Shown here: piece after piece, positions 1-6,686 of the stretch
Numbering within the stretch: position 1 is the first letter of the stretch
Layout of the letters: every line of letters starts with the position of its first letter
DNA from: an uncultured Collinsella sp.
GTDB taxonomy: Bacteria; Actinomycetota; Coriobacteriia; Coriobacteriales; Coriobacteriaceae
Direction of reading: 5' to 3'
Length of the DNA: 8,954 nt
Assembly: GCA_900556365.1 (NCBI GenBank)
Contig: USOG01000051.1
Coordinates: 1 to 8,954 of the forward strand
Position numbers and translations under genes: made by a program
The notes under the pieces: generated by a model
Told to the model about the DNA's origin: nothing
Database searches by the model: none
Seen by the model: only the letters and a program-made list of their open reading frames with translations

Positions 1-138
1 CAGCAGATCACCGACCTGGTGCGTGGCGTCCGCACGTTCTACAAGAGTGGCGAGGTCCCCGTGCGCGAGCTTGAGCGTTTCCATGCCGACGGTCGCAGCG
101 GCGAGCTCAACCGCTATGTAATTCTCAAGCGTCTGTAG
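1..138 (+). CDS. C-terminal end of an unidentified protein (5' truncated by window)
   Basis: Frame 1 is open from the first base to a TAG at 136-138 and gives 45 residues ending in ELNRYVILKRL. The codons match the GC-rich usage of the neighbouring genes and a likely terminator follows, so this is most likely the true end of a gene. The fragment is mixed charged and hydrophobic, with no membrane segment and no motif that I can assign to a family. It lies 118 nt upstream of the TrmB-like gene on the same strand, but the hairpin and T-run between them suggest separate transcription. I do not recognise the function. Confidence 0.7.
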   Translation, partial: QQITDLVRGVRTFYKSGEVPVRELERFHADGRSGELNRYVILKRL

Positions 139-176
139 GCATCGACGACTCGCCGCCGAGCCGCGCCGCATCTTTC

Positions 177-200
177 GGGCAAGCTATGCCCACCCTTTTT
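177..200 (+). terminator. Weak intrinsic terminator after the first gene
   Basis: GGGCA (177-181) and TGCCC (187-191) form a 5-bp stem around the loop AGCTA, followed by ACCC and then five T (196-200). The stem is short and the T-run starts four bases after it, so termination may be partial. It sits 38 nt past the stop of the upstream gene, the right place for its terminator. Confidence 0.4.
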
Positions 201-212
201 CAACCAATTGAC

Positions 213-234
213 GGAACGCGCAGCTATGCGTTCC
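213..234. other. Short perfect inverted repeat in the leader of the TrmB-like gene
   Basis: GGAACGC (213-219) is exactly complementary to GCGTTCC (228-234), with 8 bases between. It has no T-run, so it is not a terminator, and it ends 12 bases before the ribosome site of the methyltransferase gene. It shares the octamer AGCTATGC with the hairpin just upstream (182-189 and 222-229). It could be an mRNA leader hairpin or an operator; the sequence does not decide. Confidence 0.3.
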
Positions 235-256
235 CTACTTATGACCAAGGAGCCTC

Positions 257-1096
257 ATGGGAGCCGTCCACGTTCGCATACCTAAGAACTTTGTGCTCGA
301 AGAGCGCCTGGAGCGCTACGCCGATGCGATTGAGACGAACCCCGAGGCCTATGCCGGAGATTGGCGCGAGGCCTGTGCGCCCGCAGGCAGCAAGTCTTTC
401 GAACACCTTCACCTGGATCTTGGCTGTGGCAAGGGAACGTACCTTGTAGAGCGCGCGGCCCACGAGCCAAACACCCTCTTTATCGGTATGGACCAGGAGC
501 CCATCTGCATCGCCTATGCCGCACAGAAAGTCTGCGAGCAGGAACTGACCAACGCACTTGTCCTGCCCCGAGGCGCCGCATCGCTGCCGAAGCTGTTTGC
601 CGCAGGCGAGCTCGATGCCATCACCATCAACTTTCCCACGCCGCAGCCCAAAGCCAAGTACGCCAAAAAACGACTCGTCCATGTCGACCATCTGATGCTC
701 TACCGCCCGCTCTTTTCAGCCGGCGCCACCGTCACGCTGCGCACCGATAGCAAACCGCTGCGCGACTACGCCCTGGGGCAGATTGCCGCGGCCGGCTACG
801 ACACGCTTTGGGTAAGTGACGACGTCCGCCGCGACCATCCCGAGCATCCCGAGACCGAGTACGAGTGCCGCACGCGCGAGATGGGTGCCGTCGTCTACGG
901 CATTTGCGCCACACCCGGCGCGCAGCCCAGCGATGAACAGCTCGCGGCGGGCCGCGTGCAGGAGCAAAGCCTTGCCTGCTACCTGCCCGATAACCTCGAT
1001 GAGCTCACCTACGTGCCCCTCGGCATGGAAGAGGCCGTCGAGAACTTTAGAAACCGCGCCCGCAAGGGCAAGAAACGCCTGCCGCAAGAGTCCTAG
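257..1096 (+). CDS. trmB: TrmB-like tRNA (guanine-N7-)-methyltransferase, altered signature motif
   Basis: Predicted SAM-dependent methyltransferase of the TrmB family, which makes m7G46 in the variable loop of tRNA in the cytoplasm. The 279-residue protein has the SAM-binding motif LDLGCGKG (residues 53-60), the second-strand acidic site FIGMDQEP (75-82), the family signature region around residues 125-141, TD at 163-164 (the D180 region of E. coli TrmB) and the T-x-x-E substrate motif TEYE at 200-203. The signature is NFPTPQPKAKYAKKRL where the family has (F)PDPWPKxRHxKRR, so the Asp, Trp and His are replaced by T128, Q130 and Y135. The C-terminus runs about 60 residues past the usual end of the fold and finishes in a basic tail. 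The start is chosen because AAGGAG (247-252) sits 4 nt before the ATG. Family membership is likely; whether it still makes m7G46 is less sure. Confidence 0.82.
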   Translation: MGAVHVRIPKNFVLEERLERYADAIETNPEAYAGDWREACAPAGSKSFEHLHLDLGCGKGTYLVERAAHEPNTLFIGMDQEPICIAYAAQKVCEQELTNALVLPRGAASLPKLFAAGELDAITINFPTPQPKAKYAKKRLVHVDHLMLYRPLFSAGATVTLRTDSKPLRDYALGQIAAAGYDTLWVSDDVRRDHPEHPETEYECRTREMGAVVYGICATPGAQPSDEQLAAGRVQEQSLACYLPDNLDELTYVPLGMEEAVENFRNRARKGKKRLPQES

Positions 1097-1161
1097 GGGC
1101 TTCTTATGGTCGCGGCGTCGGCAAACAAGCGCGAATAGGCACCAGCGAACGACCCTCGAGC

Positions 1162-1284
1162 CTAAGTGAGTAGACTTTTTTGCAAGAGCCAAGCACAACC
1201 CGCATAGCGAAAACTAAAACCGCAGGTAGAACCCTTGCGCAAAAGCCTTGTGCTTACGATATCGCAAAAAGTCTACTCACTTAG
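1162..1284. repeat. 123-bp element with long imperfect terminal inverted repeats (MITE-like or structured RNA)
   Basis: This lies in the 309-base gap between the TrmB-like gene and the helicase (1097-1405). The left end CTAAGTGAGTAGACTTTTT (1162-1180) is the exact reverse complement of the right end, which closes with AGTCTACTCACTTAG (1270-1284). The repeat continues inward: one T more in the left run, then GC, then a 7-8 base variable patch, then AAGCACAA (1191-1198) opposite TTGTGCTT (1248-1255). Each arm is about 37 bases, with a core of about 49 bases that codes for nothing evident. The outer edges stop sharply: 1161 and 1285 do not pair. I see no target-site duplication and no transposase. 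It may be a non-autonomous mobile repeat, a long RNA hairpin acting on the flanking genes, or paired binding sites. The rest of the gap (1097-1161 and 1285-1405) shows only the possible -10 site listed separately. Confidence 0.65.
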
Positions 1285-1366
1285 TTAGCGGCCGCACCAA
1301 CCGACTGGTCAGAACGCCCATTTCCTGCATTTTCTCGCGCGCTGGCACCCCACGCCGCCGCTACGC

Positions 1367-1372
1367 CATAAT
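1367..1372 (+). promoter_or_regulatory. Possible -10 box upstream of the helicase gene
   Basis: CATAAT lies 33 bases before the helicase ATG, in an otherwise GC-rich stretch, and resembles TATAAT. No convincing -35 hexamer is seen 16-18 bases upstream, so this is only a candidate. Confidence 0.25.
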
Positions 1373-1405
1373 GGATGGCGGACAAACGCGAGAGAAAGCA
1401 AGCAC

Positions 1406-4087
1406 ATGGCACAAACCACGACAGATACCGCCGCCAGCACCGTCTCCGGCGCTGGCGCCGCCAGCTCATTCTCGGGTGGCACGGGAACCGAGGCCGAGTT
1501 CGGCTCGCTCGGCGCGCTCTCCCCCACCTGGTGGGAGCCCGAGGACGGCAGCGAGCCCGAACCGTGGCTCACGCCCGACCAGGCCCTTGAACGCTTCTTT
1601 GAATGGACGAGCGACCGCGGCATCGAGCTGTGGGATCACCAAGAAGAGGCCCTCATGGACCTGGCCGCCGGCGATCACGTCATTTTGGGAACACCGACCG
1701 GATCGGGCAAGTCGCTTGTCGCGCTGGGCATGCTCTTTATGGGCATGGCGCAGGGCAAGCGCTGTTACTACACGGCCCCCATCAAGGCCCTGGTCAGCGA
1801 AAAGTTTTTCGACCTGGTGCAGGTGCTCGGCCGCGATAACGTCGGTATGATTACCGGCGACACGCATATCAATACCAAGGCGCCCGTCATTTGCTGCACG
1901 GCCGAAATCCTTGCCAACGATGCGTTGCGCGAGGGTGAGGACGCCGACGTGGGCTGCGTCGCCATGGACGAGTTCCACTACTTTGCCGACCCCGATCGCG
2001 GTTGGGCCTGGCAGGTGCCGCTGCTCACCCTGCCTCACACGCAATTTATGCTCATGAGCGCCACGCTCGGCGATGTCACCGCGATAGCCGCCTCGCTCGA
2101 GGAACACACCGGCGCTGCCTGCGACTTGGTCGTCGATGCCCCACGCCCCGTGCCGCTGAGCTACGACTACGTGACAACCTCCCTCGAGGGCACGGTCGAG
2201 CTCGCCATGCGCCGCGGCGAGGCCCCGCTCTATATCGTGCACTTTAGCCAGGATGCCGCACTTGCGACGGCACAGTCGCTCGCCAACTTCGGCATTGCCA
2301 GCAAGGAGCAGCGCGAGGCCATCAAGGAGGCGGCCAAGGGCACGAGCTTCTCCACGGCCTTTGGCAAGATTCTCAAGCGCCTGCTTGGATGCGGCGTCGG
2401 CGTGCACCATGCTGGCATGTTGCCTCGCTATCGTCTGCTGGTCGAGCGCTTGGCACAACAGGGCCTGTTGCCCGTCATCTGCGGCACCGATACGCTCGGC
2501 GTCGGCATCAACGTGCCCATCCATACCGTGGTGCTCACCGCGCTCACCAAGTTCGACGGCTACAAGATGCGTCGTCTGCGCGCCCGCGAGTTTCATCAGA
2601 TTGCCGGTCGCGCCGGCCGTTCGGGCTTTGACACCGAGGGTATGGTGATTGCCGAGGCACCCGAGCACGAGATCGAGAACGCCAAGCTCATGGCCAAGGC
2701 AGGCGACGACCCCAAAAAACTCCGTAAGATTAAAAAGAAAAAAGCCCCCGAGGGCTTTGTCACCTGGAACAAGCAGACCTTTGAGCGCCTGATCGAGACG
2801 CAGCCCGAGACACTCAAGCCGCGCCTGCGCATCACGCACTCCATGGTGATTAGCGTGGTCGAGCAGGGCGGCGATGCCCGAGCCCGCGTACACAACCTCA
2901 TCGAGACAAGCCTGCAGACTCCCGAGGAAAAGGCTAAGCTCGAGGTTCGCGCCGACGAAATCTTCGCCACGCTCATCGATTCCGGCGTCGTCGTTCGCAC
3001 CGAGGTGCCGCTCGCGCCCGACGCCCCGACTGACGCCGCACCAGACATCGACTATGCGCTGACGGTCGATCTGCCCGAGGACTTCGCACTCGACCAGCCG
3101 CTCTCGCCGTTTTTGCTTGCCGCGCTGGAGCTGCTCGATCCCGAGAGTGAGACCTATACCATGGACCTCATCTCGATGGTCGAGGCTACGCTCGAGGACC
3201 CCAAGCAAGTATTGCGCGCACAGGAACGCGCCGCGCGCGACCGCGCAATGGCCGAAATGAAGGCTGACGGCGTCGAATATGAAGAACGCTTGGAGCGCAT
3301 CCACGATGTCACCTACGAAAAGCCGCTCGAGGACTTGCTCGATGCCGCTTTTGACAAGTACTGCCAGGAAGTACCCTGGGCAAACGACTACCAGCTCTCT
3401 CCCAAGAGCGTCCTGCGCGATATGCTGGAAAGCGCGAGCGATTTTAAGGGTTACATTCAAAAGCTCGGCATCGCCCGCTCCGAAGGCATTTTGCTGCGCT
3501 ACCTGGCAGAAGCCTATCGTTCGCTCGACCGCACCGTACCCATCGAGAAGCGCGACGAGCGCCTGCGCGACATTATCTCGTGGCTGGGCTTTGTGGTGCG
3601 CTCGGTCGACTCGAGCCTGGTGGACGAGTGGGAGAACGCCGGCAACCCGGCAGCCCTCGACGCCGCGCCGCCGCAGGGCATTGACGAGGTCGTGGCGGAC
3701 CGCCGTGGCTGCACCCTGCTGGTGCGCAACGCACTCTTCCGCCGTGTGGCCCTTGCAGCCCGCGGACACGTGCGCGATCTGGGCGAGCTCGACGAGGACT
3801 GGGGCATGAGCGAAGTCCGCTGGCAAAAAGCACTCGACGCTTACCACGAGCAGCACGAGGAGATCCTCACCGACGGAGATGCTCGCAGCGCCGCGATGTT
3901 TTCCATCGATGAGTCCGACGAGAAGACCGCGCACGTATGGCACGTGCACCAGATCTTTGCCGACGAGGATGGAGACCACGATTTTGGCATCATGGGCGAT
4001 GTCGATCTGGACGCCACACAAGACGGCGGCGAGGTCGTCTTCAAAAACTACCGCGTCGGCTTTATCGAAGACCTGCTCGAGGACTAG
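1406..4087 (+). CDS. Ski2-like superfamily 2 DEAD/DEAH-box helicase with DUF3516 C-terminal region
   Basis: ATP-dependent RNA/DNA helicase of 893 residues. A Ser/Thr/Gly/Ala-rich tail (about 1-35) precedes the motor. Visible motifs are the WDHQ approach to the Q-type motif (76-79), Walker A GTPTGSGKS (95-103), TAPIKAL (123-129, motif Ia), the Walker B box DEFH (188-191), SAT (218-220, motif III), GVGVHHAGMLPRYR (330-343), ICGTDTLGVGINVP (358-371, motif V) and QIAGRAGRSGFD (398-409, motif VI). The HHAGMLP plus GINVP pattern is the Ski2/Mtr4/HelY signature. From about residue 430 the PKKxRKIKKKKAPEGFV block and the following helical region match the DUF3516 segment of the actinobacterial helicases as I remember it. 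The substrate is unknown; roles in RNA turnover or repair are inferred from relatives. The start at 1406 is the first usable ATG; the ribosome site is weak (GAGAAAG at 1392-1398). A strong terminator follows the stop. Confidence 0.93.
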   Translation: MAQTTTDTAASTVSGAGAASSFSGGTGTEAEFGSLGALSPTWWEPEDGSEPEPWLTPDQALERFFEWTSDRGIELWDHQEEALMDLAAGDHVILGTPTGSGKSLVALGMLFMGMAQGKRCYYTAPIKALVSEKFFDLVQVLGRDNVGMITGDTHINTKAPVICCTAEILANDALREGEDADVGCVAMDEFHYFADPDRGWAWQVPLLTLPHTQFMLMSATLGDVTAIAASLEEHTGAACDLVVDAPRPVPLSYDYVTTSLEGTVELAMRRGEAPLYIVHFSQDAALATAQSLANFGIASKEQREAIKEAAKGTSFSTAFGKILKRLLGCGVGVHHAGMLPRYRLLVERLAQQGLLPVICGTDTLGVGINVPIHTVVLTALTKFDGYKMRRLRAREFHQIAGRAGRSGFDTEGMVIAEAPEHEIENAKLMAKAGDDPKKLRKIKKKKAPEGFVTWNKQTFERLIETQPETLKPRLRITHSMVISVVEQGGDARARVHNLIETSLQTPEEKAKLEVRADEIFATLIDSGVVVRTEVPLAPDAPTDAAPDIDYALTVDLPEDFALDQPLSPFLLAALELLDPESETYTMDLISMVEATLEDPKQVLRAQERAARDRAMAEMKADGVEYEERLERIHDVTYEKPLEDLLDAAFDKYCQEVPWANDYQLSPKSVLRDMLESASDFKGYIQKLGIARSEGILLRYLAEAYRSLDRTVPIEKRDERLRDIISWLGFVVRSVDSSLVDEWENAGNPAALDAAPPQGIDEVVADRRGCTLLVRNALFRRVALAARGHVRDLGELDEDWGMSEVRWQKALDAYHEQHEEILTDGDARSAAMFSIDESDEKTAHVWHVHQIFADEDGDHDFGIMGDVDLDATQDGGEVVFKNYRVGFIEDLLED

Positions 4088-4112
4088 CCGAACATACTGG
4101 AACGAAACGAAG

Positions 4113-4149
4113 CGGGGCCGCTGGCAACATCGCCAGCGGCCCCGTTTTT
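4113..4149. terminator. Strong bidirectional intrinsic terminator between convergent genes
   Basis: CGGGGCCGCTGGC (4113-4125) pairs perfectly with GCCAGCGGCCCCG (4132-4144) to make a 13-bp stem with the 6-base loop AACATC, followed by five T (4145-4149). This ends the helicase transcript 25 nt after its stop. Read on the minus strand, the same hairpin is followed by CTTCGTTTCGTT, a weaker T-rich tail that can serve the DUF2130 gene, whose stop is 18 nt from the T-run. Confidence 0.9.
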
Positions 4150-4166
4150 GCACTATACGCTATGCC

Positions 4167-5924
4167 TTACTCGGCATCCTCGACCTCATACGAATCCGCC
4201 TCGGCTGGCTCATCATTTGTCTCCGGCGCAGCCCCGCGTGCCTCATCAAACGCCGCCTTCATGGTCTTGTTTCCCCAGGTAAGCTTACGAATGGTAAGTT
4301 CATCGGCCTTGTTGTGGGCAAGGCGCAGGTTCTCGGTGCTGCGGCGCAAGTCGTCCTTGGTCTTCTCGAGCTGCTTGATGGCGGCATCGATCTCCTTGAT
4401 CGCCGACTCGAATTGCTTGCTTGCGAGGTTGTAGTTGCGCGAGAAGCCATCCTTGAACTTCTCCATCTTGGCCTCGAAGTTCGTGACGTCAATGTTCTGC
4501 TGCTTGTACTCCGCCAGCTCCTGCTTATAGCGCAGCGAACCCATGGCAGCGTTGCGAAGAAGCGTGATCATGGGAATGAAGAACTGCGGGCGGATCACGT
4601 ACATCTTCTCATAGCGGTAACTCACGTCGACGATACCCGCGTTATAGAGCTCGCTCTCGGGCTCCAGCAGGGTGCAGAGCACCGCATACTCGCAGCCTTT
4701 CTGGCGACGATCGTGATCGAGCTTCTTAAAGAAATCCTCGTTTTTGTGCTTGGTCGCGGTCTCATCGTTCTCATTTTTCATCTCGAACATGATCGAGATG
4801 ACCTCGTTGCCGCTCGCGTCGCACTCACGGAAAATGAAGTCGCCCTTGGTGCCCTCGGACGCATCGTTATCCTTCTCGAAGTACGCGTTGGGAAACGCCG
4901 TCATGCGCAGACGGTTAAACTCGGTCTCGCAATGCTGCTCGAGCGATTCGCCCACCATTTTGGTGGACAGACGGACCTTCATGTCCTTAAGGCGCTCAAT
5001 CTCTTCGTCCTTGTAGCGAATCAGGTCATCGCTCGCGCGCTTGGCCTGCGCAAGCTCGAGCTCGTGTGCCGCCTTGGCCTGCTCCTCGCGAGAATCGCGC
5101 ACTGCCAGCTCGCTCGTCAGCTTGGCACGTGCCTCATCGCGCTCTCGCTCCGCCGCGGCAACTGCCTCCGACAGGTTCATTTTTGCCATCAGCTCCTGCT
5201 CGCGCAGCTGGGCGCGCAGGCCCTCGGCCTCCTGCTCAGACTGAGCCTTTGCGGCGGAAAACTTCTCTTGTACCTTCGCACGATAGTCAGTAAGCGCGCG
5301 CTCGGCCTCGCTGCGAGCGGCATCGAGCTCACGCTGCGACTCTGCCGCGGCAGCGGCAAGCGCCATCTCCTGGGCCTTGTCCGCCGCGGCAAGCCTGGCC
5401 TGCAGCTCGGCAATCTGGGCATCACGTGCAGCTAAATCGTTTTGAGCAGCATTGCGCGCCGCCGACTCGACGAGCTTGGCTTCGTCATCTTTGCGCCCCA
5501 ACTGCGCACGCAAATTGTCGATCTCTCGCTGAAGCTCGGCATTCTCCTTCTGAGCGTCGGCACGGGCCTCAACCGCCGCGCGCTGGCTTGCGCTCTCGCG
5601 CTCTGCGGCAGCGCCCTCGAGCTTGGCGCGCAGCTCGGCAAGCTCGGCATCGCGCTTGGCGACTTCTTGCGCCAGTTTCTGATCCGCAGTGTTCTTCTGC
5701 TCGACAAGCTGAGCGTTGCGCTGAGACTCTGCCTCCTGCAAAGCAGCCGTCGAACGCGAGCGCTCAAGCTCCAGCGCCTGCTCGCCCTCGCGCTGGACCG
5801 CCCTCACACGCTCGTCCAGATCGCGCGAGAACTCAGCATCGCGCACCTGCTTGACGATGTCCGCATAGCCGGACGCATCGACCTTAAAAACTTCGCCGCA
5901 ATGCGGGCACTTAATCTCGTTCAT
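4167..5924 (-). CDS. DUF2130 family coiled-coil protein with nuclease-like core
   Basis: A 585-residue protein with four parts. The N-terminus carries a single CPHCG (residues 6-10) that looks like half of a zinc ribbon. Residues about 25-315 are an Ala/Glu/Arg/Lys-rich continuous helix, almost certainly a long coiled coil. Residues about 316-460 are the conserved DUF2130 domain, with STKMVGESLE (320-329), KGDFIF (360-365), FEMKNENDETATKHKNEDFF (380-399) and IRPQFFIPMITLLRN (444-458). Further short helices and an acidic, Pro/Ala-rich tail follow. D362 followed by E381-x-K383 after a predicted beta hairpin resembles the PD-(D/E)XK nuclease layout; that link is inference. The biological role of the family is unknown to me. 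The start is supported by GAGGAG (5930-5935 on the complement) 5 nt before the ATG. It is a single-gene unit: a terminator lies upstream and the shared convergent terminator downstream. Confidence 0.88.
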   Translation of the reverse strand: MNEIKCPHCGEVFKVDASGYADIVKQVRDAEFSRDLDERVRAVQREGEQALELERSRSTAALQEAESQRNAQLVEQKNTADQKLAQEVAKRDAELAELRAKLEGAAAERESASQRAAVEARADAQKENAELQREIDNLRAQLGRKDDEAKLVESAARNAAQNDLAARDAQIAELQARLAAADKAQEMALAAAAAESQRELDAARSEAERALTDYRAKVQEKFSAAKAQSEQEAEGLRAQLREQELMAKMNLSEAVAAAERERDEARAKLTSELAVRDSREEQAKAAHELELAQAKRASDDLIRYKDEEIERLKDMKVRLSTKMVGESLEQHCETEFNRLRMTAFPNAYFEKDNDASEGTKGDFIFRECDASGNEVISIMFEMKNENDETATKHKNEDFFKKLDHDRRQKGCEYAVLCTLLEPESELYNAGIVDVSYRYEKMYVIRPQFFIPMITLLRNAAMGSLRYKQELAEYKQQNIDVTNFEAKMEKFKDGFSRNYNLASKQFESAIKEIDAAIKQLEKTKDDLRRSTENLRLAHNKADELTIRKLTWGNKTMKAAFDEARGAAPETNDEPAEADSYEVEDAE

Positions 5925-5982
5925 AGCAGCTCCTCGATGGACGCAAATTTCAACCGCCTACACTCTACCGCGCCACGCGGAC

Positions 5983-6017
5983 AAAAAAGGCGCCGCCGCC
6001 ATAATGGCAACGGCGCC
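5983..6017 (-). terminator. Intrinsic terminator of the metallophosphoesterase transcription unit
   Basis: On the minus strand GGCGCCGTTGCCA (6017-6005) pairs with TGGCGGCGGCGCC (6001-5989) as a 13-bp stem with two G-U pairs and a 3-base loop, followed directly by six T (5988-5983). It lies 57 bases past the phosphoesterase stop and separates that gene from DUF2130 downstream. Confidence 0.88.
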
Positions 6018-6070
6018 CGAACCACCACAAAGGTGCCTGTCCCCTTTGTGGCGGTTTGTGTGACGGTTCG
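6018..6070. repeat. REP-like palindrome carrying a GGTGCCTGTCCCC core
   Basis: CCACAAAGG (6025-6033) and CCTTTGTGG (6043-6051) form a perfect 9-bp stem around TGCCTGTCC. The pairing extends outward to 6018-6058 with 14 of 16 positions identical. A second outer copy, GGTTCG (6065-6070), also complements CGAACC (6018-6023), so two nested foldings are possible. The GGTGCCTGTCCCCTTTGTGG type of palindrome recurs, as I remember, in several bacterial genomes as an extragenic repeat of the kind linked to REP-associated transposases; this cannot be tested from one copy. It lies between the phosphoesterase stop and its terminator, so it is transcribed in the 3' untranslated region. Confidence 0.6.
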
Positions 6071-6074
6071 AGAA

Positions 6075-6620
6075 TTACAGTCCAAAGAAGCCCAGGATTT
6101 GGTCGCGGCTTACGGGCTTGTAATCGTTGGCATCGAGGCCGACATCGTAGCGAAAGATAGGACGCTCGCGATCGCGGTTGCGCGCATTGGTGCGGTCTCC
6201 CCTGCTGTGGATATGCCCATGCAGCATAATGGCACCACGCGCCTTGCCGTTCCAGCTGAGCATGGGGTAATGGCTCAAAACCAGACGATGGCCCTTGGCA
6301 TAGCCGGGAGCAATCTCCAGGTAATCGCGCGCGTCTTCCCAAATCTGCGGTACGTCGGGATCTTCCCAGTCACCGTCATGGTTACCACGGATGAGCGTCA
6401 CGTTCTGGCATTCGATACGCTCGCGCAGGCGCACCGCCTCCGCCAGGGGCAAACGATAGGTAAAGTCACCCAGAATATAGAGACGGTCATCCGCAGCCAC
6501 GCTCTCATTAATGGCATCGATGACCTTGCGATTCATCTCCTCGACCGAACCAAACGGTCGATCCATGTCGTGCAAGATATTCGTATCGCCCAGGTGCAAG
6601 TCGGCGGTAAACCACATCAT
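6075..6620 (-). CDS. Calcineurin-like metallophosphoesterase
   Basis: Predicted metal-dependent phosphoesterase of 181 residues with a complete set of metal ligands: D7 and H9 in TADLHLGD, D52 in ILGDF, N80 and H81 in RGNHD, H117 in SHYP, and H134 and H136 in LHGHIH. The C-terminal FRYDVGLDANDYKPVS block is typical of small cytoplasmic phosphoesterases of this superfamily. The substrate (phosphodiester, nucleotide or phosphoprotein) cannot be read from the sequence. The upstream ATG at 6635 would add MRIQT but has no ribosome site. The ATG at 6620 is preceded by GAGGAT (complement of 6628-6633) with 7 nt spacing, so I prefer it. The gene lies 51-66 nt downstream of the small acidic/basic ORF on the same strand and ends before a hairpin and terminator. 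Confidence 0.88.
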   Translation of the reverse strand: MMWFTADLHLGDTNILHDMDRPFGSVEEMNRKVIDAINESVAADDRLYILGDFTYRLPLAEAVRLRERIECQNVTLIRGNHDGDWEDPDVPQIWEDARDYLEIAPGYAKGHRLVLSHYPMLSWNGKARGAIMLHGHIHSRGDRTNARNRDRERPIFRYDVGLDANDYKPVSRDQILGFFGL

Positions 6621-6660
6621 CGTCTGTATCCTCATTTCGCAACGTGTTCAACTCGTGCTA

Positions 6661-6666
6661 AGTATA
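6661..6666 (-). promoter_or_regulatory. Possible -10 box for the metallophosphoesterase gene
   Basis: TATACT on the minus strand sits 28 bases before the ribosome site, in the gap after the small ORF. It is close to the TATAAT consensus, but the region 16-18 bases upstream is GC-rich with no good -35. The gene may have its own promoter in addition to read-through from upstream. Confidence 0.35.
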
Positions 6667-6686
6667 CAGACGCAGCGATGCGGCGG

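Noticed and set aside
1248..1850. A 200-residue open frame overlapping the helicase start
   Set aside because: It begins inside the inverted-repeat element, overlaps the helicase in another frame and has no homology signal. Its KKSTHL near the start merely translates the repeat arm.
1466..4153. An 895-residue open frame antisense to the helicase
   Set aside because: It mirrors the helicase codons in GC-rich DNA, has no ribosome site or recognisable domain, and runs through the terminator hairpin. The sense frame has every helicase motif.
3879..5435. A 518-residue plus-strand open frame across the helicase end, terminator and DUF2130
   Set aside because: It crosses a strong terminator and is antisense to a conserved domain. 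Its Leu-rich composition is what reverse-complemented coiled-coil codons produce.
1406..5924. Possible defence pair formed by the helicase and the nuclease-like DUF2130 protein
   Set aside because: They are convergent, separated by a strong terminator, and both look like chromosomal core genes with no mobile markers nearby.
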